From: JACKLD01 sp049297695
GTDB taxonomy: Bacteria; Pseudomonadota; Alphaproteobacteria; UBA2136; UBA6156
Direction of reading: 5' to 3'
NCBI GenBank assembly: GCA_049297695.1
Contig: JBAQUT010000045.1
Location: forward strand, 1-11,235
Length of the DNA stretch: 11,235 nt
Shown: positions 1 through 6,060 of the stretch, in pieces
Numbering within the stretch: position 1 is the first letter of the stretch
How the letters are laid out: each line of letters begins with the position of its first letter
Notes under the pieces: generated by a model
What the model saw: only the letters and a program-made list of their open reading frames with translations
Database searches by the model: none
Told to the model about the DNA's origin: nothing
Translations under genes and position numbers: made by a program

Positions 1-675
1 GAATACGGCTTTTTGGTGGACGAAGTGACCATCAACGAAACGTTTTTTTACCGCCATGAACCCCAACTCCAAGGCTTTATTACGGAAGTTCTGAACCCTT
101 TGGTCTCGGCCCGCCGCACCCAAGGCAAAAAAATGTTCCGTATTTGGAGTGCCGCCGCCAGCACAGGCGACGAGCTTTACACCATCGCCCTGATTTTAAA
201 AGACCAAGGCCTTCTGGGCAAAGACATGCAATTTGAGCTGGTGGGCACCGATATTTCCCACGAAGCGCTCAAAAAAGCGCGGGATGGCGTTTATAAAAAA
301 TACAACATCCGCAACGTGCCACCGCCTGTGCTGCAACAATGCTTTACCGTGAACACGGTGGACGATACGTACACCTTGAAATCCGAGATAAAATCTCTCT
401 GCAAATTCCAAGAAATGAACCTGATGGACGCCACCCGCTGCGCAAGCCTGGGCAAGTTCGACGTTATTTTTGTGCGCAACGTATTGATTTACTTTGATGA
501 AAAAAGCAAAGAGCAGGTAGTGAAAAACCTGTGCACCAACCTGCACGACGACGGCTACGTGATTATGGGCCACAGCGAAAACGTGTACTCCCAGCGCCAC
601 TTGCTGAAGCCCGACAAGGTGAAAACCGCCAGCCTTGCCCACATTAAAGCCCCGCCAGGCACCGAAAAGCTTTAA
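1..675 (+). CDS. cheR: CheR-type chemotaxis protein methyltransferase (5' end outside window)
   Basis: This is the C-terminal part of the enzyme that transfers methyl groups from S-adenosylmethionine to glutamates of chemoreceptors, acting in the cytoplasm at receptor arrays. The frame is open from base 1, so the N-terminal helical domain lies outside the window. Visible CheR landmarks, in order, are TINETFFYR (the family's T-x-N-E-T-x-F-F/Y-R motif), WSAAASTGDELYTIA (the SAM-binding loop, usually CSTGEEPYTIA), VGTDIS (the acidic SAM-ribose strand), FDVIFVRNVLIYF (the active-site strand) and GHSE near the end. All are intact, so the protein is probably functional. The TTG at 13 is an internal Leu codon, not the start. 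The gene ends with TAA just before the toxin-antitoxin promoter. No terminator is visible downstream. Family assignment is firm; the symbol is by family, since CheR paralogs are common. Confidence 0.93.
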   Translation, partial: EYGFLVDEVTINETFFYRHEPQLQGFITEVLNPLVSARRTQGKKMFRIWSAAASTGDELYTIALILKDQGLLGKDMQFELVGTDISHEALKKARDGVYKKYNIRNVPPPVLQQCFTVNTVDDTYTLKSEIKSLCKFQEMNLMDATRCASLGKFDVIFVRNVLIYFDEKSKEQVVKNLCTNLHDDGYVIMGHSENVYSQRHLLKPDKVKTASLAHIKAPPGTEKL

Positions 676-684
676 ATTTTTCTC

Positions 685-713
685 TTGTTTGTTACATTGT
701 AATACACTATATT
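685..713 (+). promoter_or_regulatory. sigma70-like promoter of the toxin-antitoxin operon
   Basis: TTGTTT at 685-690 and TATATT at 708-713 are separated by 17 bp, close to the TTGACA/TATAAT consensus. Transcription would start near 720, leaving a short leader of about 23 nt that contains the AGGAG at 731-735, 7 nt before the antitoxin ATG at 743. Most of the promoter lies inside the inverted repeat at 688-726, so a bound repressor would block RNA polymerase. The assignment is inferred from sequence only. Confidence 0.6.
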
Positions 714-726
714 ACAATGTAACAAA
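688..726. promoter_or_regulatory. Operator: 16-bp perfect inverted repeat made of four TTACA half-sites
   Basis: The arms 688-703 and 711-726 are perfect inverted copies of 16 bp around a 7-bp spacer. Each arm is itself almost palindromic: TTACA-T-TGTAA at 692-702 and TTACA-A-TGTAA at 712-722, with centres (697 and 717) exactly 20 bp apart, about two helical turns. This gives four half-sites on one DNA face, a good arrangement for two cooperatively bound ribbon-helix-helix dimers. The site covers the -10 and the spacer of the promoter immediately before the antitoxin gene, fitting the autoregulation known for such modules. It is not a terminator: there is no G+C-rich stem, and the trailing tract is A rather than T. 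Confidence 0.7.
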
Positions 727-742
727 TTTCAGGAGAATATCC

Positions 743-997
743 ATGACCAACATTTCATTCCGCCCCCGCGATGCCAAGCTGGCAAAAGAAATTGACGCCG
801 TAGCAGAACGGCTTGACCGTTCCCGCTCATGGGTTATCAACAGTGCCTTGGAAGCTTATGTGGAGCGCCAAAAAGAGATTGATGAGGGTATCCGTAAAGC
901 TATCAAATTTGCTGATGAAAACCCCACCGCTTTTGTCCCGCATGACGAGGTCGTCAAACGGGTTAAAGCCACTATCCAACGAAACTTAACAAAATGA
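743..997 (+). CDS. Ribbon-helix-helix (CopG/ParD-like) antitoxin and autorepressor
   Basis: A small 84-residue DNA-binding antitoxin. The N-terminal part (about residues 2-44) fits a ribbon-helix-helix fold: a short basic beta strand (ISFRPRD), a first helix (AKLAKEIDAVAERLDR), the S-R-S-W turn, and a second helix (VINSALEAYVERQ). The C-terminal part (about 45-84) is a charged helical tail of the type that wraps around and neutralises the toxin. The start at 743 is chosen because AGGAG lies 7 nt upstream and homologous folds begin here; an earlier ATG at 635 lies inside cheR. The stop overlaps the toxin start in ATGA (994-997), so the pair is translationally coupled. It probably represses its own promoter through the inverted repeat at 688-726. 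Family assignment is strong; which named subfamily it belongs to is uncertain. Confidence 0.85.
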   Translation: MTNISFRPRDAKLAKEIDAVAERLDRSRSWVINSALEAYVERQKEIDEGIRKAIKFADENPTAFVPHDEVVKRVKATIQRNLTK

Positions 998-1272
998 GAC
1001 CTGTTTTATGGTCTGAGTTGGCCTTGGCTGAGTTAGATAACCAGGTTGCCTACATCAGCAAGCATAATCCTCAAGTCGCCATAAAAATTCCGGAACGGCT
1101 CTTCAAGTTGGCGGAGATGTTGTCTGAATTCCCCAAACTGGGTAGCGAGTACAACCCTCCCAACATCCGTCAATTGCATGTAAATGGTTTGCCTTTTGTA
1201 ATTGTTTACCGTATTAAACCCAGTGCTATTCAAATCCTCCATCTCTACCATACCCGTCAGGAGCGCCTATGA
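994..1272 (+). CDS. ParE/RelE-superfamily toxin
   Basis: A 92-residue protein with the layout of ParE/RelE-fold toxins. It starts with a short strand followed by W-S-E-L-A-L-A-E-L-D, then a helical hairpin (I-x-x-H-N-P-x-V-A-I-K-I-P-E-R-L-F-K-L). The loop around F-P-K-L-G-S-E is typical of the family. It ends with strands containing R-Q-L-H-V, F-V-I-V-Y-R-I and I-L-H-L-Y-H-T-R-Q-E-R-L, the last matching the usual terminal H-x-R-Q. ParE members poison DNA gyrase and RelE members cleave mRNA on the ribosome; overall similarity favours ParE, but the target cannot be read from sequence. It overlaps the antitoxin gene upstream by 4 bp and the methyltransferase gene downstream by 4 bp (ATGA at 1269-1272), an unusual arrangement. 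No frameshift or truncation is seen, so the module looks intact. Confidence 0.85.
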   Translation: MRPVLWSELALAELDNQVAYISKHNPQVAIKIPERLFKLAEMLSEFPKLGSEYNPPNIRQLHVNGLPFVIVYRIKPSAIQILHLYHTRQERL

Positions 1273-2111
1273 CCTTTTATACCCTTCTCGATAGTGGCAA
1301 CGGCCGCAAGCTGGAACAGATGGGCACGGTGGTGACCGACCGACCCGAACCCCAAGCCCTGTGGCCCAAAGCCCTGCCGGATAACGCCTGGGCCGCCGCC
1401 CATGCCGTGTTCAATGCCGAGGATGACGATGGCGATGGCAATGGCCGCTGGAACATTGCCCCCAACACCCCCTCCACATGGCCTGTGGCATGGGATGGGT
1501 TACCCTTCCACGCCCGCCTCACCGCCTTCCGCCACTTGGGCTGCTTCCCCGACCAAGCCCTGCACTGGGAATACCTGAAAACCCACTTAAAACCGGGCAT
1601 GAAACTGCTCAACCTGTTCGGCTATTCCGGCGTGGCCACACTGGTGGCTGCCCGCGCAGGGGCCGAGGTGGTGCATGTGGATGCCAGCAAAAAAGCCATC
1701 GGCTACGGGCGCGAAAACGCCGAACTGGCGGGGCTGGACAAAAAACCCATCCGCTGGATTTGCGACGACGCGCTGACCTTCATGAAACGCGAAGTGCGGC
1801 GCGGCAACCAGTACCACGGCATCATCCTCGACCCCCCCAAATACGGCCGTGGGCCGGATGGGGAAAAATGGGAATTCTTTGCCAACATGCCTGCCCTGCT
1901 GGAAACCCTTGCCCCGCTCACCATCAACGCCCAAGGCAGTTTCGGCATCCTCACCGCCTACGCGCTGCGCGCCAGCGCCGAGGCCATGGCCAGCAGCCTG
2001 GCGGAAGCCTACAAACCCCTCCAAGGCCACACAACCCACGGAACTCTTACCTGCACCGACGCCGCAAACCGTAGCTTTGCGACCGCCTTATGGGCTAGGT
2101 GGGAGAAGTAA
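1269..2111 (+). CDS. Class I SAM-dependent RNA methyltransferase-like protein (RlmI/RlmK-related)
   Basis: A 280-residue protein with a Rossmann-type methyltransferase domain related to the RlmI/RlmK 23S rRNA methyltransferases. Visible motifs are NLFGYSG (residues 115-121, SAM-binding motif I), HVDASKKAI (136-144, ribose-binding acid), DDAL (166-169), the catalytic-loop motif DPPKYGRG (188-195) and LTAYALRAS (228-236). In RlmI-type m5C enzymes a catalytic Cys sits in the strand after the DPP motif; here that stretch has none, so a non-Cys mechanism (base N- or exocyclic methylation) is more likely. The first 110 residues are a substrate-recognition region with a polar Asp/Gly-rich loop (51-60), not an obvious PUA domain. 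A good Shine-Dalgarno (CAGGAG, 1258-1263) lies in the end of the toxin gene. I see no own promoter, so expression probably depends on the toxin-antitoxin transcript. Substrate unknown. Confidence 0.8.
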   Translation: MTFYTLLDSGNGRKLEQMGTVVTDRPEPQALWPKALPDNAWAAAHAVFNAEDDDGDGNGRWNIAPNTPSTWPVAWDGLPFHARLTAFRHLGCFPDQALHWEYLKTHLKPGMKLLNLFGYSGVATLVAARAGAEVVHVDASKKAIGYGRENAELAGLDKKPIRWICDDALTFMKREVRRGNQYHGIILDPPKYGRGPDGEKWEFFANMPALLETLAPLTINAQGSFGILTAYALRASAEAMASSLAEAYKPLQGHTTHGTLTCTDAANRSFATALWARWEK

Positions 2112-2149
2112 ACCTTGTCATTGATAGGCTTCAATCCTATATTTCACAC

Positions 2150-2635
2150 ATGATTCAAAAAGTCCTCAACTTCAGCTGCCTTGTTCCCTTCAACGCTGAT
2201 GCCAGCCGCGTTGCGCTCCTCAAACGCTCTGCCTCTAAAAAACTCCACCCAAACCACTACAGTGGAATCGGGGGAAATGTGGAACTTGACGAACTTATTA
2301 ACCTACCTTCCTGCATTGAACGGGAATGGGGTGAAGAAACCAACATTCCTTGGGCCGAACTCTCTAATGTTCGTCACTGGCTCACTATGTCGGTCATCCG
2401 TGGAGACTCTCTCTACATCATGCATTGGTATTCGGGGTGTCTCGCCAACCTTCGTACCTTCCCGTGCGATGAAGGGGATGTTGAACTCCACACCACCAGC
2501 AACCTTCCCTCACCCCTGACGTCACCTGCCCAAGCGGCAATTCGTTATATGGTAGATAACTGGAATAACCCACTAACTTCTCCCCAACTCGCTCTTGTGA
2601 ATGATGCGACTGCCGAACTAACGTTCCAACGATAA
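2150..2635 (+). CDS. Nudix hydrolase family protein
   Basis: A 161-residue Nudix-type protein, a family that hydrolyses nucleoside diphosphates linked to other groups. The box lies at about residues 41-66 and reads GGNVELDE followed by LINLPSCIE and then REWGEETNI. The metal-binding R-E-x-x-E-E core is intact, but nine residues separate the conserved Glu from RE where MutT has seven, and the final Gly of the consensus is Asn. Preceding strands (FSCLVPF, VALLKRS, HYSGIGG) fit the fold. ATG 2150 is preferred because the conserved sequence begins directly after it; no good Shine-Dalgarno is visible. GTG 2099 would add 17 residues and overlap the methyltransferase end, and cannot be excluded. The gene looks more A+T-rich than its neighbours, suggesting transfer. 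Substrate unknown. It converges on flhA with only 30 bp between stop codons. Confidence 0.8.
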   Translation: MIQKVLNFSCLVPFNADASRVALLKRSASKKLHPNHYSGIGGNVELDELINLPSCIEREWGEETNIPWAELSNVRHWLTMSVIRGDSLYIMHWYSGCLANLRTFPCDEGDVELHTTSNLPSPLTSPAQAAIRYMVDNWNNPLTSPQLALVNDATAELTFQR

Positions 2636-2665
2636 TTACCCCTAATACCTTAGCACTCAGTACTC

Positions 2666-4756
2666 CTAAACCGTCCCCACCGTCTTCAACTTCATCTTGG
2701 AATTAATCTCCGCTTGGCTCAGCACCGGCACGCTGGGCAAGGTGCGCTCCATCAGCATCCGCGCAAAGGGCCGCACCACGGGGCTGGTCAGCAGCACGGG
2801 CTGGAAGCCTTGGTTGAACATCTTCTCAAACGTATCCCGCGCGGATTTCAAAAAGTTTTGCACCTTCTCCGGCGCCATGGCCAGCTGGCGCTCGTCGCCC
2901 TCCACGTGGATGGCCTCCTGGAATTCCCTCTCCCACGCGGGCGTGAGGGCAATAATCTGCAATGTGCCGTCCGGCGCAATGCTTTGGTTGGAAAGCTGGC
3001 GCCCCAACCGCTGCCGCACATGCTCGGTCAGCAACGTTACGTTGCGCACACCTTGCATCTCGGCCAAAGCCTCCATAATGGCGGGCAAGTCGCGGATGCT
3101 CACACGTTCCTTCAGCAAATTCTGCAACACTTTTTGCAGCAAAGCTTTAGGGAGTTTGTCGGGCATCAATTCGTCAATCAGCTTGCCGTGGTTGGGGCGG
3201 ATTTCATCCAGCAGTTTGTCCAGCTCGCCCCGCGTGAGCAGCTCGGCCAAGTTGTCTTTCACCACTTCGGTCAGGTGGGTCACAATCACGTTGCTGGTAT
3301 CCACCACCGTGTAACCGTTAAACTGGGCCTGCTCGCGCTGGCTGTCGGCAATCCACAGGGCGGGCAGGTTGAAGGTCGGCTCCACCGTGGGCTTGCCGTC
3401 AATTTTCGGGGCGTTGCCGCCGGTGGGGTCCATGGCCAGCAACATGCCAGGCTCCAGCACGCCGCCGCCCGCTTTAATCTCCTTAATGTACAACTGGTAC
3501 TCGCCGGGTTTCAGCTGCTGCAAGTTATCCTGAATCCGCAAGCTGGGCACCACAAACCCAATGTCCCGCGCCATTTGCCGCCGCATGGCTTTAATCTGCT
3601 CGGTCAGCCTGCCGCCTTTGCTTTCATCCAACAAATTCAGCAAGCCGTAGCCCAACTCCAGCCGCAAGGTATCCACGTGCAGCAGGCTGGCCAAGGGCGG
3701 TTCGGGCGGGGGGGCGGTTTTGGCTTTCACGGCGTCTTCTTTCGCCTTCACCTGCTCGGGCGTGGGTGGCGGCGGGCGTATGCTTTCCTGATAGCTGTAC
3801 CACCCCATGCTGCCCAACGCGGCGGTGAGCAGCCAAAACGGTAGAACGGGCATATCCGGCAACAACGAAATAATGGCCGTTAACCCCGCCCCCACAAACA
3901 TGGCCTTGTAGTTGCCCAACAACTGGCCAAACACCATGGTACCCGCCCCTTCGCTGGTGCTACCGCTTTTGCTCACCAACATACCCGCGGCGATGGAAAT
4001 GCTCAGCGCTGGAATATACGCCACCAACCCGTCCCCAATGGTCAGCACCATGTAGCGGTTAATGGCATCCATCATGGTCATGCCGTGCTGCATAACCCCC
4101 ACGCCCGTGCCCACAAACAGGTTGAGGCCGGTAATAATCAGCCCAGCAATGGCATCCCCGCGCACAAACTTGCTGGCACCGTCCATGGCCCCAAAAAAGC
4201 CCATTTCCTGTTCCAAATCTTTCCGCCGAACCTTGGCCTGCTCTTCGTTAATCAACCCCGCATTCAGGTCGGCATCAATGGCCATTTGCTTACCGGGCAA
4301 ACTGTCCAAGCTAAAGCGGGCGGCCACTTCGGCAATCCGGCCTGAACCCTTGGTAATCACCACAAAGTTCACGATGATGAGCACCAGGAAAATCACCAGC
4401 CCAATCACAAAATTCCCGCCCATAATCACTTTACCAAAGGCCTCAATAATATGCCCCGCCGCCGCCCCGCTGGTATGCCCCTGCTCCAGTACCAGCCGCG
4501 TGCTGGCCACGTTGATGGCCAAACGGAACGTGGTGGTTACCAGCAACAGCATGGGGAAGGCCGTAAACTCCAACGCCCGTTGCACAAACAACGTAGTCAG
4601 CAAAATCAACAGCCCGATGGTGATGTTCAGCGCAATCAAGGCATCCAGCAAAAACGCGGGGAGCGGGATGAAAAACATCACAATCAAGGCCAGCACGCCC
4701 ATGGCCAACAGCACGTCTAAACTTCGTGCCTGCGCAAGTATCTTGCTGTAATCCAC
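2666..4756 (-). CDS. flhA: Flagellar biosynthesis protein FlhA (type III export gate)
   Basis: FlhA is the ring-forming inner-membrane component of the flagellar type III export apparatus. It couples proton flow to export and docks chaperone-substrate complexes. The 696-residue length matches the family (about 690). The N-terminal half holds the hydrophobic segments, and the FHIPEP-type signature is visible: PGKQMAIDADLNAGLI (about 154-169), then FGAMDGASKFVRGDAIAG (about 188-205) with the conserved Asp of FVRGD at 201. A Pro/Lys-rich linker at about 327-356 (RPPPPTPEQVK onward) joins the membrane part to the soluble C-terminal domain, which looks complete. The start is GTG at 4756, preceded by a weak AAGG about 7 nt away; no better in-frame start is apparent before the first membrane segment. 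No other export gene (flhB, fliR, fliP) lies in the window. Confusion with virulence-type homologs is possible, but the flagellar type is favoured by length and cheR nearby. Confidence 0.95.
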   Translation of the reverse strand: MDYSKILAQARSLDVLLAMGVLALIVMFFIPLPAFLLDALIALNITIGLLILLTTLFVQRALEFTAFPMLLLVTTTFRLAINVASTRLVLEQGHTSGAAAGHIIEAFGKVIMGGNFVIGLVIFLVLIIVNFVVITKGSGRIAEVAARFSLDSLPGKQMAIDADLNAGLINEEQAKVRRKDLEQEMGFFGAMDGASKFVRGDAIAGLIITGLNLFVGTGVGVMQHGMTMMDAINRYMVLTIGDGLVAYIPALSISIAAGMLVSKSGSTSEGAGTMVFGQLLGNYKAMFVGAGLTAIISLLPDMPVLPFWLLTAALGSMGWYSYQESIRPPPPTPEQVKAKEDAVKAKTAPPPEPPLASLLHVDTLRLELGYGLLNLLDESKGGRLTEQIKAMRRQMARDIGFVVPSLRIQDNLQQLKPGEYQLYIKEIKAGGGVLEPGMLLAMDPTGGNAPKIDGKPTVEPTFNLPALWIADSQREQAQFNGYTVVDTSNVIVTHLTEVVKDNLAELLTRGELDKLLDEIRPNHGKLIDELMPDKLPKALLQKVLQNLLKERVSIRDLPAIMEALAEMQGVRNVTLLTEHVRQRLGRQLSNQSIAPDGTLQIIALTPAWEREFQEAIHVEGDERQLAMAPEKVQNFLKSARDTFEKMFNQGFQPVLLTSPVVRPFARMLMERTLPSVPVLSQAEINSKMKLKTVGTV

Positions 4757-4787
4757 GTGGGCGCCTTTTATTGTTCTCTCCGCACCC

Positions 4788-4816
4788 TTTATACGGGGTT
4801 TTACCCTCGGCGTGAA
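4788..4816 (-). promoter_or_regulatory. Possible sigma70-like promoter for flhA
   Basis: Reading leftward, TTCACG (4816-4811) and TATAAA (4793-4788) are 17 bp apart, upstream of the GTG start of flhA at 4756. The leader would be about 25 nt. The -35 match is only 4 of 6. Flagellar genes in some alphaproteobacteria use other sigma factors, and I did not find a convincing sigma54 or sigma28 site here. Confidence 0.35.
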
Positions 4817-4852
4817 GTGCTTTCGCCCACCTTGCAGGCATACACCCCTTGA

Positions 4853-4880
4853 TTGCCTTGTGTGTAAAGCGCATTATTAA
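4853..4880 (+). promoter_or_regulatory. Possible promoter for the osmC-family gene
   Basis: TTGCCT (4853-4858) and TATTAA (4875-4880) are separated by 16 bp and point right, towards the GTG start at 4904. The predicted leader is about 17 nt and contains AAGAAAG (4889-4895), a weak Shine-Dalgarno. Together with the leftward candidate at 4788-4816 it would make 4757-4903 a divergent promoter region. No operator repeat is evident. Confidence 0.35.
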
Positions 4881-4903
4881 AAACAATCAAGAAAGAATTA
4901 AAT

Positions 4904-5296
4904 GTGTCTGCTCCCTTACCTGTCACCATTTCCGAAAACCACAACGCCCCCTACGGCCAAACCATCCGCACCGGCCCCCACGTGTACACGGCGGATGAAC
5001 CTGAAACCTTGGGCGGCCGCAACACCGGCCCCACCCCCATTGAACACCTGATGGCGGCCTTGGGCGGCTGCACGCTGGCCACCTTGCGCATGTACCTCCG
5101 CAAAAAGAACATTCCCCTTGGCGCCATGAGCCTCACCGTCACCAAAACCGATGGCCAACCCGCCTTTCACAAAGTGCTTACCATTCAAGGTGGCGTACCC
5201 GCCGAGGTAGAACCCAAACTGCACGAAGTTGCGGAAAAATGCCCCGTGCAAAAAATGCTTGCCGCAGGCTGCACCATTACGATGGAAGTGCGTTAA
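4904..5296 (+). CDS. OsmC-family thiol peroxidase-like protein
   Basis: A 130-residue cytoplasmic protein of the OsmC/Ohr superfamily, whose members reduce organic or fatty-acid hydroperoxides with a Cys pair. The two family cysteines are present: C56 in PTPIEHLMAALGGCTLAT (helix start) and C113 in VAEKCPVQKML. A third, C123, lies close to the C-terminus. The sequence GGCTLATLRMYLRKKNIPL resembles the general OsmC subgroup (YhfA-like) with RMYxxRK, rather than Ohr. The start is GTG 4904: the ATG at 4902 is in another frame, and no ATG is available in the correct frame before a stop at 4865. The gene stands alone, divergent from flhA, and ends in a strong terminator. A peroxide-stress role is inferred from family; its substrate is unknown. 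Confidence 0.85.
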   Translation: MSAPLPVTISENHNAPYGQTIRTGPHVYTADEPETLGGRNTGPTPIEHLMAALGGCTLATLRMYLRKKNIPLGAMSLTVTKTDGQPAFHKVLTIQGGVPAEVEPKLHEVAEKCPVQKMLAAGCTITMEVR

Positions 5297-5301
5297 CAAC
5301 T

Positions 5302-5326
5302 AAAGGGCCTTGCGGCCCTTTTCCTT
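5302..5326 (+). terminator. Rho-independent terminator after the osmC-family gene
   Basis: A perfect 8-bp stem, AAAGGGCC (5302-5309) and GGCCCTTT (5314-5321), with a TTGC loop, is followed by a pyrimidine/T-rich tract (TTCCTTTC). It starts 6 nt after the stop codon at 5296. On the other strand the tail is poor in T, so it works mainly rightward, although the hairpin also sits 13 bp past the stop of the convergent lipoprotein gene. Confidence 0.85.
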
Positions 5327-5334
5327 TCTCCCAA

Positions 5335-5913
5335 TTAGAAAGGCTTGGGTATCATCCCACTCATGTTCTGCATTGGCCCAAGGGGGTTAAACTCGCGGCT
5401 GCTGGCCTTAATGTCGGGCGTACCGTTCCACAGCTTGTACACCACTTTGTCGGCCACCATCACCATGGTTGCGTTAAACTCCCAACCAACCGTGCTGGTA
5501 TGTTTTTGGAAACCCAGCAAGTCGGCGGCAATGTTCCCATCCCGCTTGTTCTGGATTTGCGTAGCTTTTATTGTGTACGCCGTGCACAGCTCTTTGGCGG
5601 CCACACAGGTTTTCACCCCTGCTGGCATGTCTTCCATTTTAAACGCGGGGCCAAACAGGTTTACCACGTCCACGTAGTTCAGTATTTTAATGTTGGGCAC
5701 TTTGGCAGGGTCAAACCCTAACGTCTGAATATCCGTCAATGTGCTTGCCCCCACCTTCACCGCCTCGTAAGCGGTTTGGGCTTCGGCATAGTTGGCCCAT
5801 GGCATTTGGCTTTTGTTGCTGTTTTCAGGTAAAACCCCAGGCAACCCGCTCCCGCCGGAACAGCCGGCCAGCAAGGTGGCACTCAGGGCAAGTATCAGGT
5901 TGGTGGTTTTCAT
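5335..5913 (-). CDS. Uncharacterised small lipoprotein
   Basis: A 192-residue predicted lipoprotein. The signal peptide MKTTNLILALSATLLAGC has a classic lipobox (L-A-G-C) with acylated Cys18, followed by Ser/Gly residues that favour the outer membrane. The start at 5913 is fixed by AAGGAG about 8 nt upstream and by the signal peptide; an extension to 6036 would bury the signal. The mature part has V-K-V-G-A-S-T-L-T-D-I-Q-T-L-G-F-D-P, resembling the G-x-(S/T) helix of BamE/SmpA-like small lipoproteins, then P-N-I-K-I-L-N-Y-V-D-V-V-N-L-F. Two further cysteines in G-V-K-T-C-V-A-A-K-E-L-C may form a disulfide. From memory, similar G-F-D-P/P-N sequences occur in unnamed proteobacterial proteins. 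Function is unknown, and the gene appears to be a single-gene unit. Confidence 0.8.
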   Translation of the reverse strand: MKTTNLILALSATLLAGCSGGSGLPGVLPENSNKSQMPWANYAEAQTAYEAVKVGASTLTDIQTLGFDPAKVPNIKILNYVDVVNLFGPAFKMEDMPAGVKTCVAAKELCTAYTIKATQIQNKRDGNIAADLLGFQKHTSTVGWEFNATMVMVADKVVYKLWNGTPDIKASSREFNPLGPMQNMSGMIPKPF

Positions 5914-6025
5914 GGATGTTCTCCTTATCCATAACCTTATGGGGTGGGGTTCCAAAGGGTATGAATACTCTTCCAATAACCAATCAACATCATGATATAT
6001 TTTATATTTTGCACCGCACTTAACG

Positions 6026-6060
6026 CATTGCAGCAATCCTGACGGCTCGCAATGACGGCT
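6026..6060. repeat. Intergenic element resembling the dispersed GTCATTGCGAG-type palindromic repeat
   Basis: Directly after the TPR gene's stop codon (leftward sense), the strand reads CGTCATTGCGAGC, then GATTGCTGCAATG. CATTGC at 6026-6031 and GCAATG at 6049-6054 are inverted copies. There is also a near-direct duplication: GCAAT-CCT-GACGGCT at 6033-6047 and GCAAT-GACGGCT at 6049-6060, differing by a 3-nt insertion. GTCATTGCGAG...GCAATCC elements are dispersed in many bacterial genomes, including alphaproteobacteria, usually just outside genes. The copy here is short and degenerate. Confidence 0.5.

Noticed and set aside
688..726. Inverted repeat after cheR as a transcription terminator
   Set aside because: The stem is A+T-rich, there is no T-tract after it, and it overlaps a good promoter directly before the antitoxin gene. 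An operator explains it better.
635..742. Upstream extension of the antitoxin gene from ATG 635
   Set aside because: It overlaps the cheR 3' end and runs through the operator and promoter. The AGGAG at 731-735 and the ribbon-helix-helix strand fix the start at 743.
994..2635. Reading the toxin, methyltransferase and Nudix genes as a phage-defence system
   Set aside because: Each gene fits a common family with a broad range of cellular roles, and no defence-specific effector or sensor is present. Only the coupling itself is worth following up.
2714..3844. Long open frame (376 codons) on the + strand opposite flhA
   Set aside because: Its translation is His/Gln/Gly-rich low complexity, typical of the reverse of a G+C-rich membrane-protein gene. 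flhA on the other strand has full family motifs.
5914..6036. N-terminal extension of the lipoprotein containing a C-x-x-C pair
   Set aside because: It would bury the lipoprotein signal peptide. A strong AAGGAG precedes ATG 5913, and the extension falls in A+T-rich non-coding DNA.
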